Assembly (NCBI RefSeq): GCF_039812505.1
Contig: NZ_JBDIAQ010000016.1
Span: forward strand, 1 to 41,691
Source of the DNA: Intrasporangium_A sp039812505
GTDB lineage: Bacteria > Actinomycetota > Actinomycetes > Actinomycetales > Dermatophilaceae
DNA length: 41,691 nt
Direction: 5' to 3'
Made by a program: the position numbers and the translations under genes. Below, piece by piece: positions 8,108 to 15,934 of the stretch. The notes beneath the pieces are model-generated. The model saw only the letters and a program-made list of their open reading frames with translations, did no database searches and was not told where the DNA came from. Position 1 is the stretch's first letter; every line of letters begins with the position of its first letter.

Positions 8108-9060
8108 CGCAACCGCTCGTCGCGCCCCGGCCGCGTCCCGCGATCGAGACGCGCGGGCTGACCAAGCTGTTCCGGGGCAAGGCCGCCGTCGACGGCATCG
8201 CGCTGTCGGTGCCGAACGGCAGTGTGTACGGCTTCCTCGGACCGAACGGCTCGGGCAAGACGACGACCATCCGGATGGTGCTGGGTCTGGTACGCCCGTC
8301 GGCGGGCACCAGCAGCCTGCTCGGCGAGCCGATGCCGGGTGCGGCGCGGCGGGTGCTGCCGAGGGTGGGATCGCTCGTCGAGGGGCCGGCGTTCCACCCC
8401 TACCTGTCCGGCCGGAGCAACCTCGCGCGGCTCGACTCGGCCGACCTCACGGCCGACCCCCGCACCAGCCGGCACCGGATCGACGCGGCGCTCGACCGGG
8501 TCGGGCTGCTGGCCGCCGCGGGCAAGCGCTACCGCGCCTACTCGCTCGGGATGCGCCAGCGACTCGCCATCGCCGCTGCCCTGCTCATGCCACGGGACCT
8601 GCTGGTGCTGGACGAGCCGACGAACGGCCTCGACCCGCAAGGGACTCGCGAGGTGCGGCATCTCGTGGGCGACCTGGCCTCGGACGGCACGACGGTCTTC
8701 GTCTCCAGCCACCTGCTCGCCGAGGTCGAGCAGATGTGCACCCACCTCGGGGTGATGAGCGAGGGCCGGCTCGTCGCCCAGGGCCCCGTCGCAGAGGTGC
8801 GCGGCGGCGGCGCATCGGTCGCGTTCGTCCGCACCCGGCAGGCCACGGAGGCGGTCGGGGTGCTGACCCGTCTGGGGCTCGGCGGCATCGAGCGCGTTCC
8901 CGGTGGGGTGCGGGCCGACCCCGGCGAGGTGGAGCCCGAGCGGATCGTCGCCGCGCTGGTCACCGACGGCGTCGGGGTGCGGGAGTTCACGGTGTCGCGC
9001 CGCAGCCTCGAGGACCTGTTCGTCTCGCTGACCGGGGAGGGCTTCGATGTCAGCGGCTGA
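8104..9060 (+). CDS. ABC transporter ATP-binding protein
   Basis: A 318-residue ATPase of the CcmA/drug-export class. Walker A is GPNGSGKTTT (residues 46-55), the signature is SLGMRQRLAIA, and Walker B is LLVLDEPTNGLDPQG, followed by the switch His in VSSHLLAEVE. The C-terminal 90 residues are the variable extension usual for ABC-2 exporters. The GTG start at 8104 overlaps the preceding stop (GTGA). Its own end overlaps the permease start by 14 bp. No substrate-binding lipoprotein is present, which fits an exporter rather than an importer. The LolA-like protein upstream may supply or monitor the substrate. Confidence 0.94.
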   Translation: MTQPLVAPRPRPAIETRGLTKLFRGKAAVDGIALSVPNGSVYGFLGPNGSGKTTTIRMVLGLVRPSAGTSSLLGEPMPGAARRVLPRVGSLVEGPAFHPYLSGRSNLARLDSADLTADPRTSRHRIDAALDRVGLLAAAGKRYRAYSLGMRQRLAIAAALLMPRDLLVLDEPTNGLDPQGTREVRHLVGDLASDGTTVFVSSHLLAEVEQMCTHLGVMSEGRLVAQGPVAEVRGGGASVAFVRTRQATEAVGVLTRLGLGGIERVPGGVRADPGEVEPERIVAALVTDGVGVREFTVSRRSLEDLFVSLTGEGFDVSG

Positions 9061-9970
9061 CCCGGCCGGTGGTGCCGACCCGGGGGCCGGCAGGAGGCCC
9101 GGCGCGCGGGACGTCCCGGCGGCGGCATCCCCGGTGGGCTCCGGACCGGGCACCTGGTCGCGCCACCTGCGGCTGCTGCGCTCCGAGCTGCGCCTGATCG
9201 CCGGCCGCCGGCGCAACCAGATGGGGCTGCTCGTGCTCGCCGCGGTCCCGGTGCTCATGGCCGTCGCCGTGAAGCTCAGCTCGCCCGGCGACCAGGGCGG
9301 ACCGGACCTGTTCGGGTCGATCACCGCGAACGGGCTGTTCGTCCCGCTCGCGGCGCTCGGCGCCGAGGTGGGCCTGTTCCTGCCGCTCGCGATCGCGATG
9401 CTGTCCGGCGACGCCGTCGCGGGCGAGGCACACACCGGCACCCTGCGCTACCTGCTCACGGTGCCGGTCGGGCGCACCCGCCTGCTCGTGACCAAGTACG
9501 TCTCGCTCTGCGTCGGGGCGCTCTGGGGGGTCGCGGTCATCGTCGTGCCGGGTGCGATCGTCGGCATCGCGATCTTCGGCACCGGGCCGCTGCCCACGCT
9601 CTCCGGCACCGCACTGCCGTTCGGCAGCGCGGTGTGGCGGGTGGTGCTGGTCAGCCTCTACCTCGCGGCGGGCCTGGCCGCCCTGGCCGCCGTCGGCCTG
9701 TTCATCTCGACCCTGACCGAGCAGCCGCTCGCGGCCACGGTCGCCCTGATGATCTTCACGATCCTGTCCTGGATCCTCGACACGGTGCCGCAGCTGGACT
9801 GGCTGCACCCCTGGCTGCTGGTCGACCGGTGGATGGCGTTCGTCGACCTGCTGCGCGACCCTCCGTTCCTGGACACCATCGGGCCGGGCCTGCTGGTCGA
9901 CCTCGGCTACGCGGTCGTCTTCTGGCTGCTCGCCTGGGCCCGGTTCGCCGGGAAGGACGTCACGAACTGA
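9047..9970 (+). CDS. ABC-2 type transporter permease
   Basis: A 307-residue membrane protein. An N-terminal, low-complexity cytoplasmic stretch of about 45 residues (rich in Gly, Ala and Pro) leads to RSELRLIAGRRRNQMGLLVLAAVPVLM, then about six hydrophobic segments. The middle of the protein contains GDAVAGEAHTGTLRYLLTVPVGRTRLLVTK, the ABC-2 permease motif in which the exporter contacts its ATPase. The ATG at 9047 has GGGGAGG upstream and lies inside the end of the ATPase gene. With the ATPase it forms a complete exporter, functioning as homodimers. The substrate is unknown. Confidence 0.9.
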   Translation: MSAADPAGGADPGAGRRPGARDVPAAASPVGSGPGTWSRHLRLLRSELRLIAGRRRNQMGLLVLAAVPVLMAVAVKLSSPGDQGGPDLFGSITANGLFVPLAALGAEVGLFLPLAIAMLSGDAVAGEAHTGTLRYLLTVPVGRTRLLVTKYVSLCVGALWGVAVIVVPGAIVGIAIFGTGPLPTLSGTALPFGSAVWRVVLVSLYLAAGLAALAAVGLFISTLTEQPLAATVALMIFTILSWILDTVPQLDWLHPWLLVDRWMAFVDLLRDPPFLDTIGPGLLVDLGYAVVFWLLAWARFAGKDVTN

Positions 9971-10005
9971 CCGGTCGGCCAGGGCGCGCCGATGCCGGCC
10001 ACCGG
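9971..10005. terminator. Possible bidirectional terminator hairpin
   Basis: The 80-bp gap between the convergent permease and acyl-CoA ligase stops contains an imperfect inverted repeat: CCGGTCGGCC at 9971-9980 and GGCCACCGG at 9997-10005, with one bulged base. There is no T-tract, as is usual in such GC-rich genomes. Position between two 3' ends is the main support. Confidence 0.4.
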
Positions 10006-10050
10006 ACCCGGACTTCGGTGTCGGTCAGGGAGCCTTCATGCGGGGCCCGG

Positions 10051-11679
10051 TCACCCCTTGATCCGGCTGGTGTGGCCGGCCCACTCCCGCTCGCGCAGGT
10101 TGTACTTCTGGATCTTGCCGGTCGAGGTCTTGGGCAGCTCGGGGATGATCTCGACCTCTCGCGGCGCCTTGAAGTGGGCGATCTGGTTGCGGACGTGTTC
10201 GACCAGCGCCGCCGGCTCGACGGTCTGGCCGGCCCGGACCACGACGAAGGCCTTGGGACGCTCACCCCACTTGTCGTCGGGGGCGCCGATGACAGCCGCC
10301 TCGAGGACCGCGGGGTGCGAGAGCAGGGCCCGTTCGACCTCGACGGTCGAGATGTTCTCCCCACCCGACACGACGATGTCCTTGGCGCGGTCGCGCAGCT
10401 CGACATAGCCGTCCGGATGCAGCACCCCGAGGTCTCCGGAATGGAACCACCCACCCCGGAACGCCGTGGCCGTCGCCTCCGGGTCGTTGAAGTAGCCGGT
10501 CATGACGTTGTTGCCGCGCATCACGATCTCACCCATCGTCAGGGCGTCGCCGGGAACGTCGTCCATGGCCTCGTCGACCACGCGGATCCGGTCGGCGCAC
10601 ACCATGCCGACCCCCTGCCGGGACATCAACCGGGCAAGCTCCGCGACCTCGAGCTCGGACCAGCCGGGCTGTCGCTCGCAGATGGCGTACGGCCCGTACG
10701 TCTCGGTGAGGCCGTAGACATGCACGATCGTGGCGCCGAGGCGCGCCATCTGCTCGATGATCGTCGGGCTCGGCGCCGCGCCGGCCGTCGTCACCACGAC
10801 CGGGCGCTCGAGCGGGTGGGCGCCGGGATGGTTCGCGATCGTGCTCATCACGACCGGGGCACCGTCCAGGTGGGTGACCCCTTCCGTGTCGATGAGCCGC
10901 CAGATCTCGGCGGCGTCGACCGACCGCAGGCATACGTGGGTCCCACCCGCGCCGGTCACCCCCCAGGTGGTGCACCAGCCGTTGCAGTGGAACATCGGCA
11001 GGGTCCACAGGTAGACGCTGTCCGTGCCGAACCCCGAGTGGATCTGCTCGCCGAGCGAGTTCAGGTAGGCGCCCCGATGGTGGTACATGACGCCCTTGGG
11101 TCGGCCGGTCGTCCCGGACGTGTAGTTGAGCGTGATCATCGCGGTCTCGTCAGGGACCGTCCACGGGAGCGGCTCGTCCGTGCCGCGGGCCAGCAGCCCG
11201 TCGTAGTCGGGGCCGGTCAGGGCGGGGGTGTCCGGGCCGGGAGCGGCCGGGTCGGTGACCGTCACGACCTCCTCGACCGACTCGGGCAGCTGGAAGCCCA
11301 GAGTCCCGAGCGGGACCGCGAGCTCGGCATCGACGACGAGAATGCGTGCGCCCGAGTGCTCCAGGATGTAGGCGACCTCCTCCGGCGACAGCCTGGTGTT
11401 GATGGACACCAGCACGGCCCCGGCGAGCGGAACCCCGAAATGGGCGATGAGCAGCTCGGGCAGGTTCGGCATGAGGTAGGCCACGCGGTCGCCAGGCTCG
11501 ATCCCGGACGCCTGCAGGGCGCGAGCCAACCGCGTCGCTGCTGCCGCGAACTCGCGGTAGGTGAGTCTGCGGTCGCGATACACGACAGCGTCCTTGTCCG
11601 GGAAGACGTCCGCCGAGCGGGCGAGCAGCGAGAGTGGCGTGAGTTCCGTCCGGAAGACCGCCTGGGACCCAGCGTTCAT
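10051..11679 (-). CDS. AMP-binding acyl-CoA synthetase (FadD-like)
   Basis: A 542-residue adenylate-forming ligase that activates a carboxylic acid to its acyl-CoA through an acyl-AMP. The P-loop-like motif YTSGTTGRPKG is at residues 186-196, the GLTETYGP motif lies in the middle, and SGDLGVLHPDGYVELRDRAKDIVVSGGENIS follows. The C-terminal catalytic lysine motif PKTSTGKIQKYNLRE is intact. The length suits the medium/long-chain FadD and methylmercaptopropionyl-CoA ligase subfamilies; the chain-length specificity cannot be told by eye. The ATG at 11679 has GGAGGTC at good spacing. It is a single-gene unit, divergent from the small membrane protein and convergent with the ABC exporter. Confidence 0.92.
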   Translation of the reverse strand: MNAGSQAVFRTELTPLSLLARSADVFPDKDAVVYRDRRLTYREFAAAATRLARALQASGIEPGDRVAYLMPNLPELLIAHFGVPLAGAVLVSINTRLSPEEVAYILEHSGARILVVDAELAVPLGTLGFQLPESVEEVVTVTDPAAPGPDTPALTGPDYDGLLARGTDEPLPWTVPDETAMITLNYTSGTTGRPKGVMYHHRGAYLNSLGEQIHSGFGTDSVYLWTLPMFHCNGWCTTWGVTGAGGTHVCLRSVDAAEIWRLIDTEGVTHLDGAPVVMSTIANHPGAHPLERPVVVTTAGAAPSPTIIEQMARLGATIVHVYGLTETYGPYAICERQPGWSELEVAELARLMSRQGVGMVCADRIRVVDEAMDDVPGDALTMGEIVMRGNNVMTGYFNDPEATATAFRGGWFHSGDLGVLHPDGYVELRDRAKDIVVSGGENISTVEVERALLSHPAVLEAAVIGAPDDKWGERPKAFVVVRAGQTVEPAALVEHVRNQIAHFKAPREVEIIPELPKTSTGKIQKYNLREREWAGHTSRIKG

Positions 11680-11857
11680 CGTTGACCTCCAGATCGTGGC
11701 TTGTTCTCGTCATCCTGCCACTCGCGGTGCACACGGGCGGTGCCGCGCGGCGAGGGCTCGGGGCCGGTCGCCACCGGCGGCCGGTCAGCCGGTACGACGG
11801 GTCGCTAGGCTCGTCACACGAGACACCCGTTGGTGCAGACGCCTGGAGGGAGACGGC

Positions 11858-12463
11858 ATGGTCCTGGCCGGCCTCATCCTGATGGCCCTGGGCGTCCTGG
11901 TGGGCGCCGTGTCGATCGTCGCCGCCAAAGGTGCGGCCGGTCCCGTGCACGTGGACGCCTTCGGCCTGCAGCGGGACGCGTCCGCGCTCGAGCTGGTCAT
12001 CGTCGGCGGCGTGGCCGTCCTGCTCTTCTGCCTCGGATGGGCCGCCATCGCCGGCCGGGCGCGGCACCGCACGCGGATCCGGCGCCAACAGCGCGAGGAG
12101 GAGCGCCTGGCCGACGTGGAACGGGCGGCGAGCGCCGAGCGCACCGAGCACGAACGACGCATGCAGGAGGGCGGGGTCCGGGACGAGGACCTGAAGCGGC
12201 GCGAGGCCGAGCTGGTCGCCCGCGACAAGGCGCTGGTCGCCCGGCAGGACCAGCTGGACCTCCGCGAGCAGCACCTCGACCGGCGCGAGACCGAGTGGCG
12301 CTCGCAGGTGCGCCCGTCCGTGGCCGACGTCGTGACCGGCCGCGCCAAGGGCAGTGTCGCCGAGGGCACCGCGCAGTGGGTGGACGACAGCGCCGGAGGG
12401 CCGGACCCCGCCCACCCGGCGAACCCAGACCACCCAGACCATCCCGCGGACCCACGTCCCTGA
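11858..12463 (+). CDS. Small membrane protein with two TM helices and a coiled coil
   Basis: A 201-residue protein of unknown function. There are two hydrophobic segments, at about residues 2-24 (VLAGLILMALGVLVGAVSIV) and 45-65 (ELVIVGGVAVLLFCLGWAAI). A strongly charged region at about 70-150, rich in Arg, Glu and Gln (HRTRIRRQQREEERLADVE and similar), has heptad-like spacing and should form a coiled coil facing the cytoplasm. The tail is Pro/Asp/His-rich (PAHPANPDHPDHPADP). GGAGGGAG eight bases upstream fixes the ATG at 11858. The 178 bp before it are shared with the divergent acyl-CoA ligase gene. The stop codon runs directly into a 21-bp-phased repeat array. I do not recognise a characterised family. 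Confidence 0.85.
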   Translation: MVLAGLILMALGVLVGAVSIVAAKGAAGPVHVDAFGLQRDASALELVIVGGVAVLLFCLGWAAIAGRARHRTRIRRQQREEERLADVERAASAERTEHERRMQEGGVRDEDLKRREAELVARDKALVARQDQLDLREQHLDRRETEWRSQVRPSVADVVTGRAKGSVAEGTAQWVDDSAGGPDPAHPANPDHPDHPADPRP

Positions 12464-12468
12464 CTCCC

Positions 12469-12576
12469 TCGACAGTGCAGCAACCCCGATCGACAGCCTG
12501 ACTCCCTCGACAGTGCAGCAACCCCGATCGACAGCCTGACTCCATCGACAGTGCAGCAACCCCGATCGACAGTGCA
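12469..12576 (+). repeat. 21-bp-phased repeat array, forward orientation
   Basis: The core TCGACAGTGCA occurs at 12469, 12507, 12545 and 12566. Degenerate copies beginning TCGACAGCC lie at 12490 and 12528, so successive cores are 21, 17, 21, 17 and 21 bp apart. The array begins six bases after the stop of the plus-strand membrane protein gene and reads in the same direction as that gene. Confidence 0.9.
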
Positions 12577-12582
12577 GTTCAC

Positions 12583-12635
12583 TGCGCTCTCGATCAGGAG
12601 GAGTGCACTCTCGAATCGAACGGCTGCGCTCTGGC
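12583..12635 (-). repeat. 21-bp-phased repeat array, reverse orientation
   Basis: On the plus strand the motifs TGCGCTCTCGA (12583), TGCACTCTCGA (12604) and TGCGCTCTGGC (12625) are exactly 21 bp apart. Their reverse complement is the TCGAGAGTGCA version of the core. The array therefore faces the forward array and lies beyond the 3' side of the minus-strand apbE remnant. Confidence 0.75.
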
Positions 12636-12704
12636 ACGCCGCCGCCGTCGGCCGGACCGACCCACGGCGCGTCGACGAGGCCGCCGGTCATGCGTGCCAT
12701 TCAT

Positions 12705-12946
12705 TCGGAGCGCGGTGCCGAGATGGTCGGCGAGGACCGGTGAGATGAAGGCAGACGCCGGCCCGGTCTGGGCACGCGCCGCGAGGAGCGACACCTCGGA
12801 GTCCGGACGGAAGCGGGAGACGGCGCGGTCCAGCTCGGCCAGGTACTCCCGGACGATGCGACCGGCGGTCGGTGCGCAGTGCGGGTCGGTCGTCAGGATC
12901 GTGTGTGTCGAGCTGATCGCTCGGAACGAGACACGTCCGAGGATCG
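12705..12946 (-). pseudogene. N-terminal remnant of an ApbE-like FAD:protein FMN transferase gene
   Basis: Reading the minus strand from about 12946 gives an open frame with FRAISSTHTILTTDP, IVREYLAELDRAVSRF, RPDSEVSLL and ISPVLADHLGTALR. This is the order expected near the N-terminus of actinobacterial ApbE proteins (FRAxGTT...TDP, then SRFRxDSELSRL, then SPxLAD). The family is about 250-350 residues long, but only about 80 are recognisable. No in-frame ATG or GTG precedes the homologous part, and the frame turns to arginine-rich nonsense after ALR. I read it as a truncated, dead gene. It lies between two 21-bp-phased arrays. Family assignment is by eye only. Confidence 0.6.
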
Positions 12947-13006
12947 GTGAAAGTCCGGCGCCACTCCGTGAGAGGCCGACGGCCGGGACCGCTCGATGCC
13001 GAAAGG

Positions 13007-13080
13007 TGCACTCTCGACGAGGAATCGTGCACTCTCGATGCCGAAAGGTGCACTCTCGACGAGGAAACGTGCACTCTCGA
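13007..13080 (-). repeat. 21-bp-phased repeat array after clpB
   Basis: TGCACTCTCGA on the plus strand (TCGAGAGTGCA on the minus) occurs at 13007, 13028, 13049 and 13070, exactly 21 bp apart. The intervening decamers alternate between two types, making a 42-bp higher-order unit. The array lies 48 bp beyond the clpB stop and reads in clpB's direction. Confidence 0.9.
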
Positions 13081-13128
13081 TGAGTAGGGGACGGGCCCGA
13101 GGGACGGACTCAGACCGTCAGCCCCGCA

Positions 13129-15687
13129 TCAGCCCAGCGTCAGCGCACCGCCGGTGGGGTCCACGTCGACGGTGACGGTCTGCCCGTCGCGCACCTCGCC
13201 GGCCAGCAGCGACCGGGCGAGCCGGTCGCCGATCTCGCGCTGCACCAGCCGACGCAGCGGCCGGGCGCCGTACGCGGGGTCGTAGCCGCGCTCGGCCAGC
13301 CAGGCACGCGCCGCGTCGGTGACCTCGAGCACGATCCGACGGTCGCGCAGCCGGGACCCGAACAGGCGCACCTGCAGGTCGACGATGTGGGCCAGGTCCT
13401 CCTGCGAGAGCGCATCGAAGACGATGACCTCGTCGAGCCGGTTCAGGAACTCCGGCTTGAAGGCTGCCCGCACCGCGGCCATGACCGAGGCGCGCTTCTG
13501 CTCGTCGGACAGCAGCGGGTCGACGAGGAACTGCGACCCGAGGTTGGAGGTCAGCACCAGGATGACGTTGCGGAAGTCGACGGTGCGGCCCTGGCCGTCG
13601 GTCAGGCGCCCGTCGTCGAGCACCTGCAGCAGGATGTCGAACGTCTCCGGGTGGGCCTTCTCCACCTCGTCGAGCAGCACCACCGAGTAGGGCCGGCGCC
13701 GCACGGCCTCGGTGAGCTGGCCGCCCTCCTCGTAGCCGACGTAGCCGGGAGGCGCGCCGATCAGCCGCGCCACCGCGTGCCGCTCGGAGTACTCGGACAT
13801 GTCGATCCGGACGATGGCCCGCTCGTCGTCGAACAGGAAGTCGGCCAGCGACTTCGCCAGCTCGGTCTTGCCGACGCCCGTGGGCCCGAGGAACAGGAAC
13901 GAGCCGGTTGGCCGGTCGGGGTCGGACACGCCCGCGCGGGTCCGGCGGACGGCGTCGGAGACGGCGCGGACCGCCTCGGTCTGGCCGACCAGCCGCGCCC
14001 CGATGACCTGCTCCATGTGCAGCAGCTTCTCGGTCTCTCCCTCGAGCAGCCGCCCTGCGGGGATGCCGGTCCACGACGAGATGACGTCGGCCACGTCGTC
14101 GGCCCCGACCTCGTCCTTGACCATCGGCCCGTCGCCGGAGGGTGCGTCGGCACCCTCGCGCTCCTGGGCCGCACGAAGCTGCTTCTCGAGCGCCGGGATG
14201 TCGCCGTAGAGCAGCTTCGAGGCGCCCCCGAGGTCGCCCTCGCGCTGCAGCCGGTCGGCCTGGGTGCGCAGGTCGTCGATCTGCGCCTTGATGTCGCCGA
14301 CCACGTTCAGGCCGGCCTTCTCGGCCTCCCAGCGCGCGGTGAGGGCGGCCAGCTCCTCGGACCGGTTGGCCAGGTCCTCGCGCAGCCGGGCCAGCCGTTC
14401 CCGCGAGGCCTCGTCGGTCTCCTGCTGCAGGGCGAACTCCTCCATCCTGAGCCGGTCGACGGCCCTCTGCAGCTCGTCGATCTCGACCGGCGAGCTGTCG
14501 ATCTCCATGCGCAGCCGGGAGGCGGCCTCGTCGATCAGGTCGATCGCCTTGTCCGGCAGCTGCCGGCCGGAGATGTAACGGTCGGACAGCGACGCGGCGG
14601 CCACCAGAGCGGCATCCGCGATGGTCACCTTGTGGTGCGCCTCGTAGCGCTCCTTGAGGCCACGCAGGATCGCGATGGTGTCCTCGACGGAGGGCTCGCC
14701 GACGAAGACCTGCTGGAACCGCCGCTCGAGCGCCGCGTCCTTCTCGACGTGCTCGCGGTACTCGTCGAGCGTCGTGGCCCCGACCAGCCGCAGCTCGCCC
14801 CGGGCGAGCATCGGCTTGAGCATGTTGCCGGCGTCCATGGCGCCTTCACTGCCGGCGCCGGCGCCGACGACCGTGTGGATCTCGTCGATGAAGGTGACGA
14901 CCTGCCCGTCGGAGCCCTTGATCTCCTCGAGCACGGCCTTGAGCCGCTCCTCGAACTCGCCGCGGTACTTCGCGCCGGCGAGCATCGCCCCGAGGTCGAG
15001 GCTGATCAGGCGCTTGTCGCGCAGGCTCTCCGGCACGTCGCCGGCCACGATCCGCTGGGCGAGGCCCTCGACGACGGCGGTCTTGCCGACGCCCGGCTCG
15101 CCGATCAGCACCGGGTTGTTCTTGGTCCGCCGGGACAGCACCTGCACGACCCGGCGGATCTCGGTGTCGCGGCCGATCACCGGGTCGAGCCGGCCCTCCC
15201 GGGCCATCTCGGTCAGGTCGGTGCCGTACTTCTTCAGCGCCTCGAAGGTGCCCTCGGGGTTCTCGGAGGTGACCGGTCGGCCGCCTCGCAGCTCCGGGAT
15301 GGCCTGCTCGATGGCGTCGGCGTCCAGACCGAACTGGCCGCTGCGGGCGAGCGCGAGCAGCAGGTGGTCGGTCGAGACGTAGCTGTCGCCCATCGCCGTC
15401 ATGTACTGCTGGGCCTGCTGGATCACCGCGGCGGTCGTGCGCGACAGCTGCGGCTGCGCGCCCCCGGTCACCTGCGGCAGCGCCGCCATCGCCCGCTCGG
15501 CCGTGGTGCGCGCCGCGGCCACCGACGAGCCCGCCTTCTCGAGCAGCGTGGGGGTGGTCGTGCCCTGCTGGGCGGTCAGCGCGAGCAGCAGGTGGGCCGG
15601 CTCGACGTTGGGCGAGTGCTTTGCCGCCGCGGTCGTGGCGGCCTGCGCCAACGCCTCCTGGGCCTTGTTGGTCAGCTGAAGGTCCAT
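13129..15687 (-). CDS. clpB: ATP-dependent disaggregase ClpB
   Basis: An 852-residue Hsp100 protein, a hexameric AAA+ machine that extracts chains from aggregates together with DnaK/DnaJ/GrpE. The N-terminal Clp repeat domain (residues 1 to about 140) is followed by AAA-1 with Walker A GEPGVGKT at 196-203 and Walker B VVTFIDEIHT. The middle coiled-coil domain, absent from ClpA/ClpC, is complete (QRAVDRLRMEEFALQQ through EKQLRAAQERE). AAA-2 has Walker A GPTGVGKTELAKSL and VVLLDEVEKAH. The ATG at 15687 has AGGAGG seven bases upstream. A HAIR-like HspR operator lies 49-69 bp upstream, and the hspR gene is in this same window, so repression by HspR is likely. Confidence 0.97.
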   Translation of the reverse strand: MDLQLTNKAQEALAQAATTAAAKHSPNVEPAHLLLALTAQQGTTTPTLLEKAGSSVAAARTTAERAMAALPQVTGGAQPQLSRTTAAVIQQAQQYMTAMGDSYVSTDHLLLALARSGQFGLDADAIEQAIPELRGGRPVTSENPEGTFEALKKYGTDLTEMAREGRLDPVIGRDTEIRRVVQVLSRRTKNNPVLIGEPGVGKTAVVEGLAQRIVAGDVPESLRDKRLISLDLGAMLAGAKYRGEFEERLKAVLEEIKGSDGQVVTFIDEIHTVVGAGAGSEGAMDAGNMLKPMLARGELRLVGATTLDEYREHVEKDAALERRFQQVFVGEPSVEDTIAILRGLKERYEAHHKVTIADAALVAAASLSDRYISGRQLPDKAIDLIDEAASRLRMEIDSSPVEIDELQRAVDRLRMEEFALQQETDEASRERLARLREDLANRSEELAALTARWEAEKAGLNVVGDIKAQIDDLRTQADRLQREGDLGGASKLLYGDIPALEKQLRAAQEREGADAPSGDGPMVKDEVGADDVADVISSWTGIPAGRLLEGETEKLLHMEQVIGARLVGQTEAVRAVSDAVRRTRAGVSDPDRPTGSFLFLGPTGVGKTELAKSLADFLFDDERAIVRIDMSEYSERHAVARLIGAPPGYVGYEEGGQLTEAVRRRPYSVVLLDEVEKAHPETFDILLQVLDDGRLTDGQGRTVDFRNVILVLTSNLGSQFLVDPLLSDEQKRASVMAAVRAAFKPEFLNRLDEVIVFDALSQEDLAHIVDLQVRLFGSRLRDRRIVLEVTDAARAWLAERGYDPAYGARPLRRLVQREIGDRLARSLLAGEVRDGQTVTVDVDPTGGALTLG

Positions 15688-15735
15688 GGGTCCTCCTGGT
15701 CAAGGGACGAGATCAGTCGATACAACCATGTCAAA

Positions 15736-15756
15736 GTTGAGCCTATTCCACTCAAC
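15736..15756. promoter_or_regulatory. HAIR-like HspR operator upstream of clpB
   Basis: GTTGAGC-N7-ACTCAAC matches the known HspR box CTTGAGT-N7-ACTCAAG at 11 of 14 positions with the correct spacer. The arms GTTGAG and CTCAAC form a perfect inverted repeat. The AT-richer sequence around it stands out from the region, and its place just ahead of clpB is typical of HspR control. Confidence 0.8.
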
Positions 15757-15795
15757 TACAGCCCTCCCGTATGCCGCTCAGCCCACTCCGGCGCG

Positions 15796-15885
15796 AGCCC
15801 GGCCGCACGCGCGGGGCGGGTGCTCGACGAGATGCTCGCCCGACGAAAACCCCTGGCAGCCCGGCCGCACGCGGGGGGCGGGTGC
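15796..15885. repeat. 28-bp direct repeat, two copies 62 bp apart
   Basis: Copies lie at 15796-15823 and 15858-15885 with one mismatch. Each starts AGCCCGGCCGCACGCG and ends GGGCGGGTGC. They lie between the 3' end of the first GPH symporter gene and the clpB promoter. The 247-bp interval (15688-15934) holds this repeat and the HAIR site and no gene that I can support. Confidence 0.8.
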
Positions 15886-15934
15886 GCTGCGCCCGGATCC
15901 GCGCGCCCGGCGGCCGACGGACACCGTGCTCCCG

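Noticed and set aside
12469..12576. CRISPR or integron-like attachment array.
   Set aside because: Spacers of about ten bases are near-identical, and there is no integrase or cas gene.
12688..13083. Two overlapping ORFs of about 130 codons on opposite strands between the arrays.
   Set aside because: Both include the 21-bp arrays (RVHLSAS or CRKVHSRR units). The only family-like signal is in a third frame, the apbE remnant.
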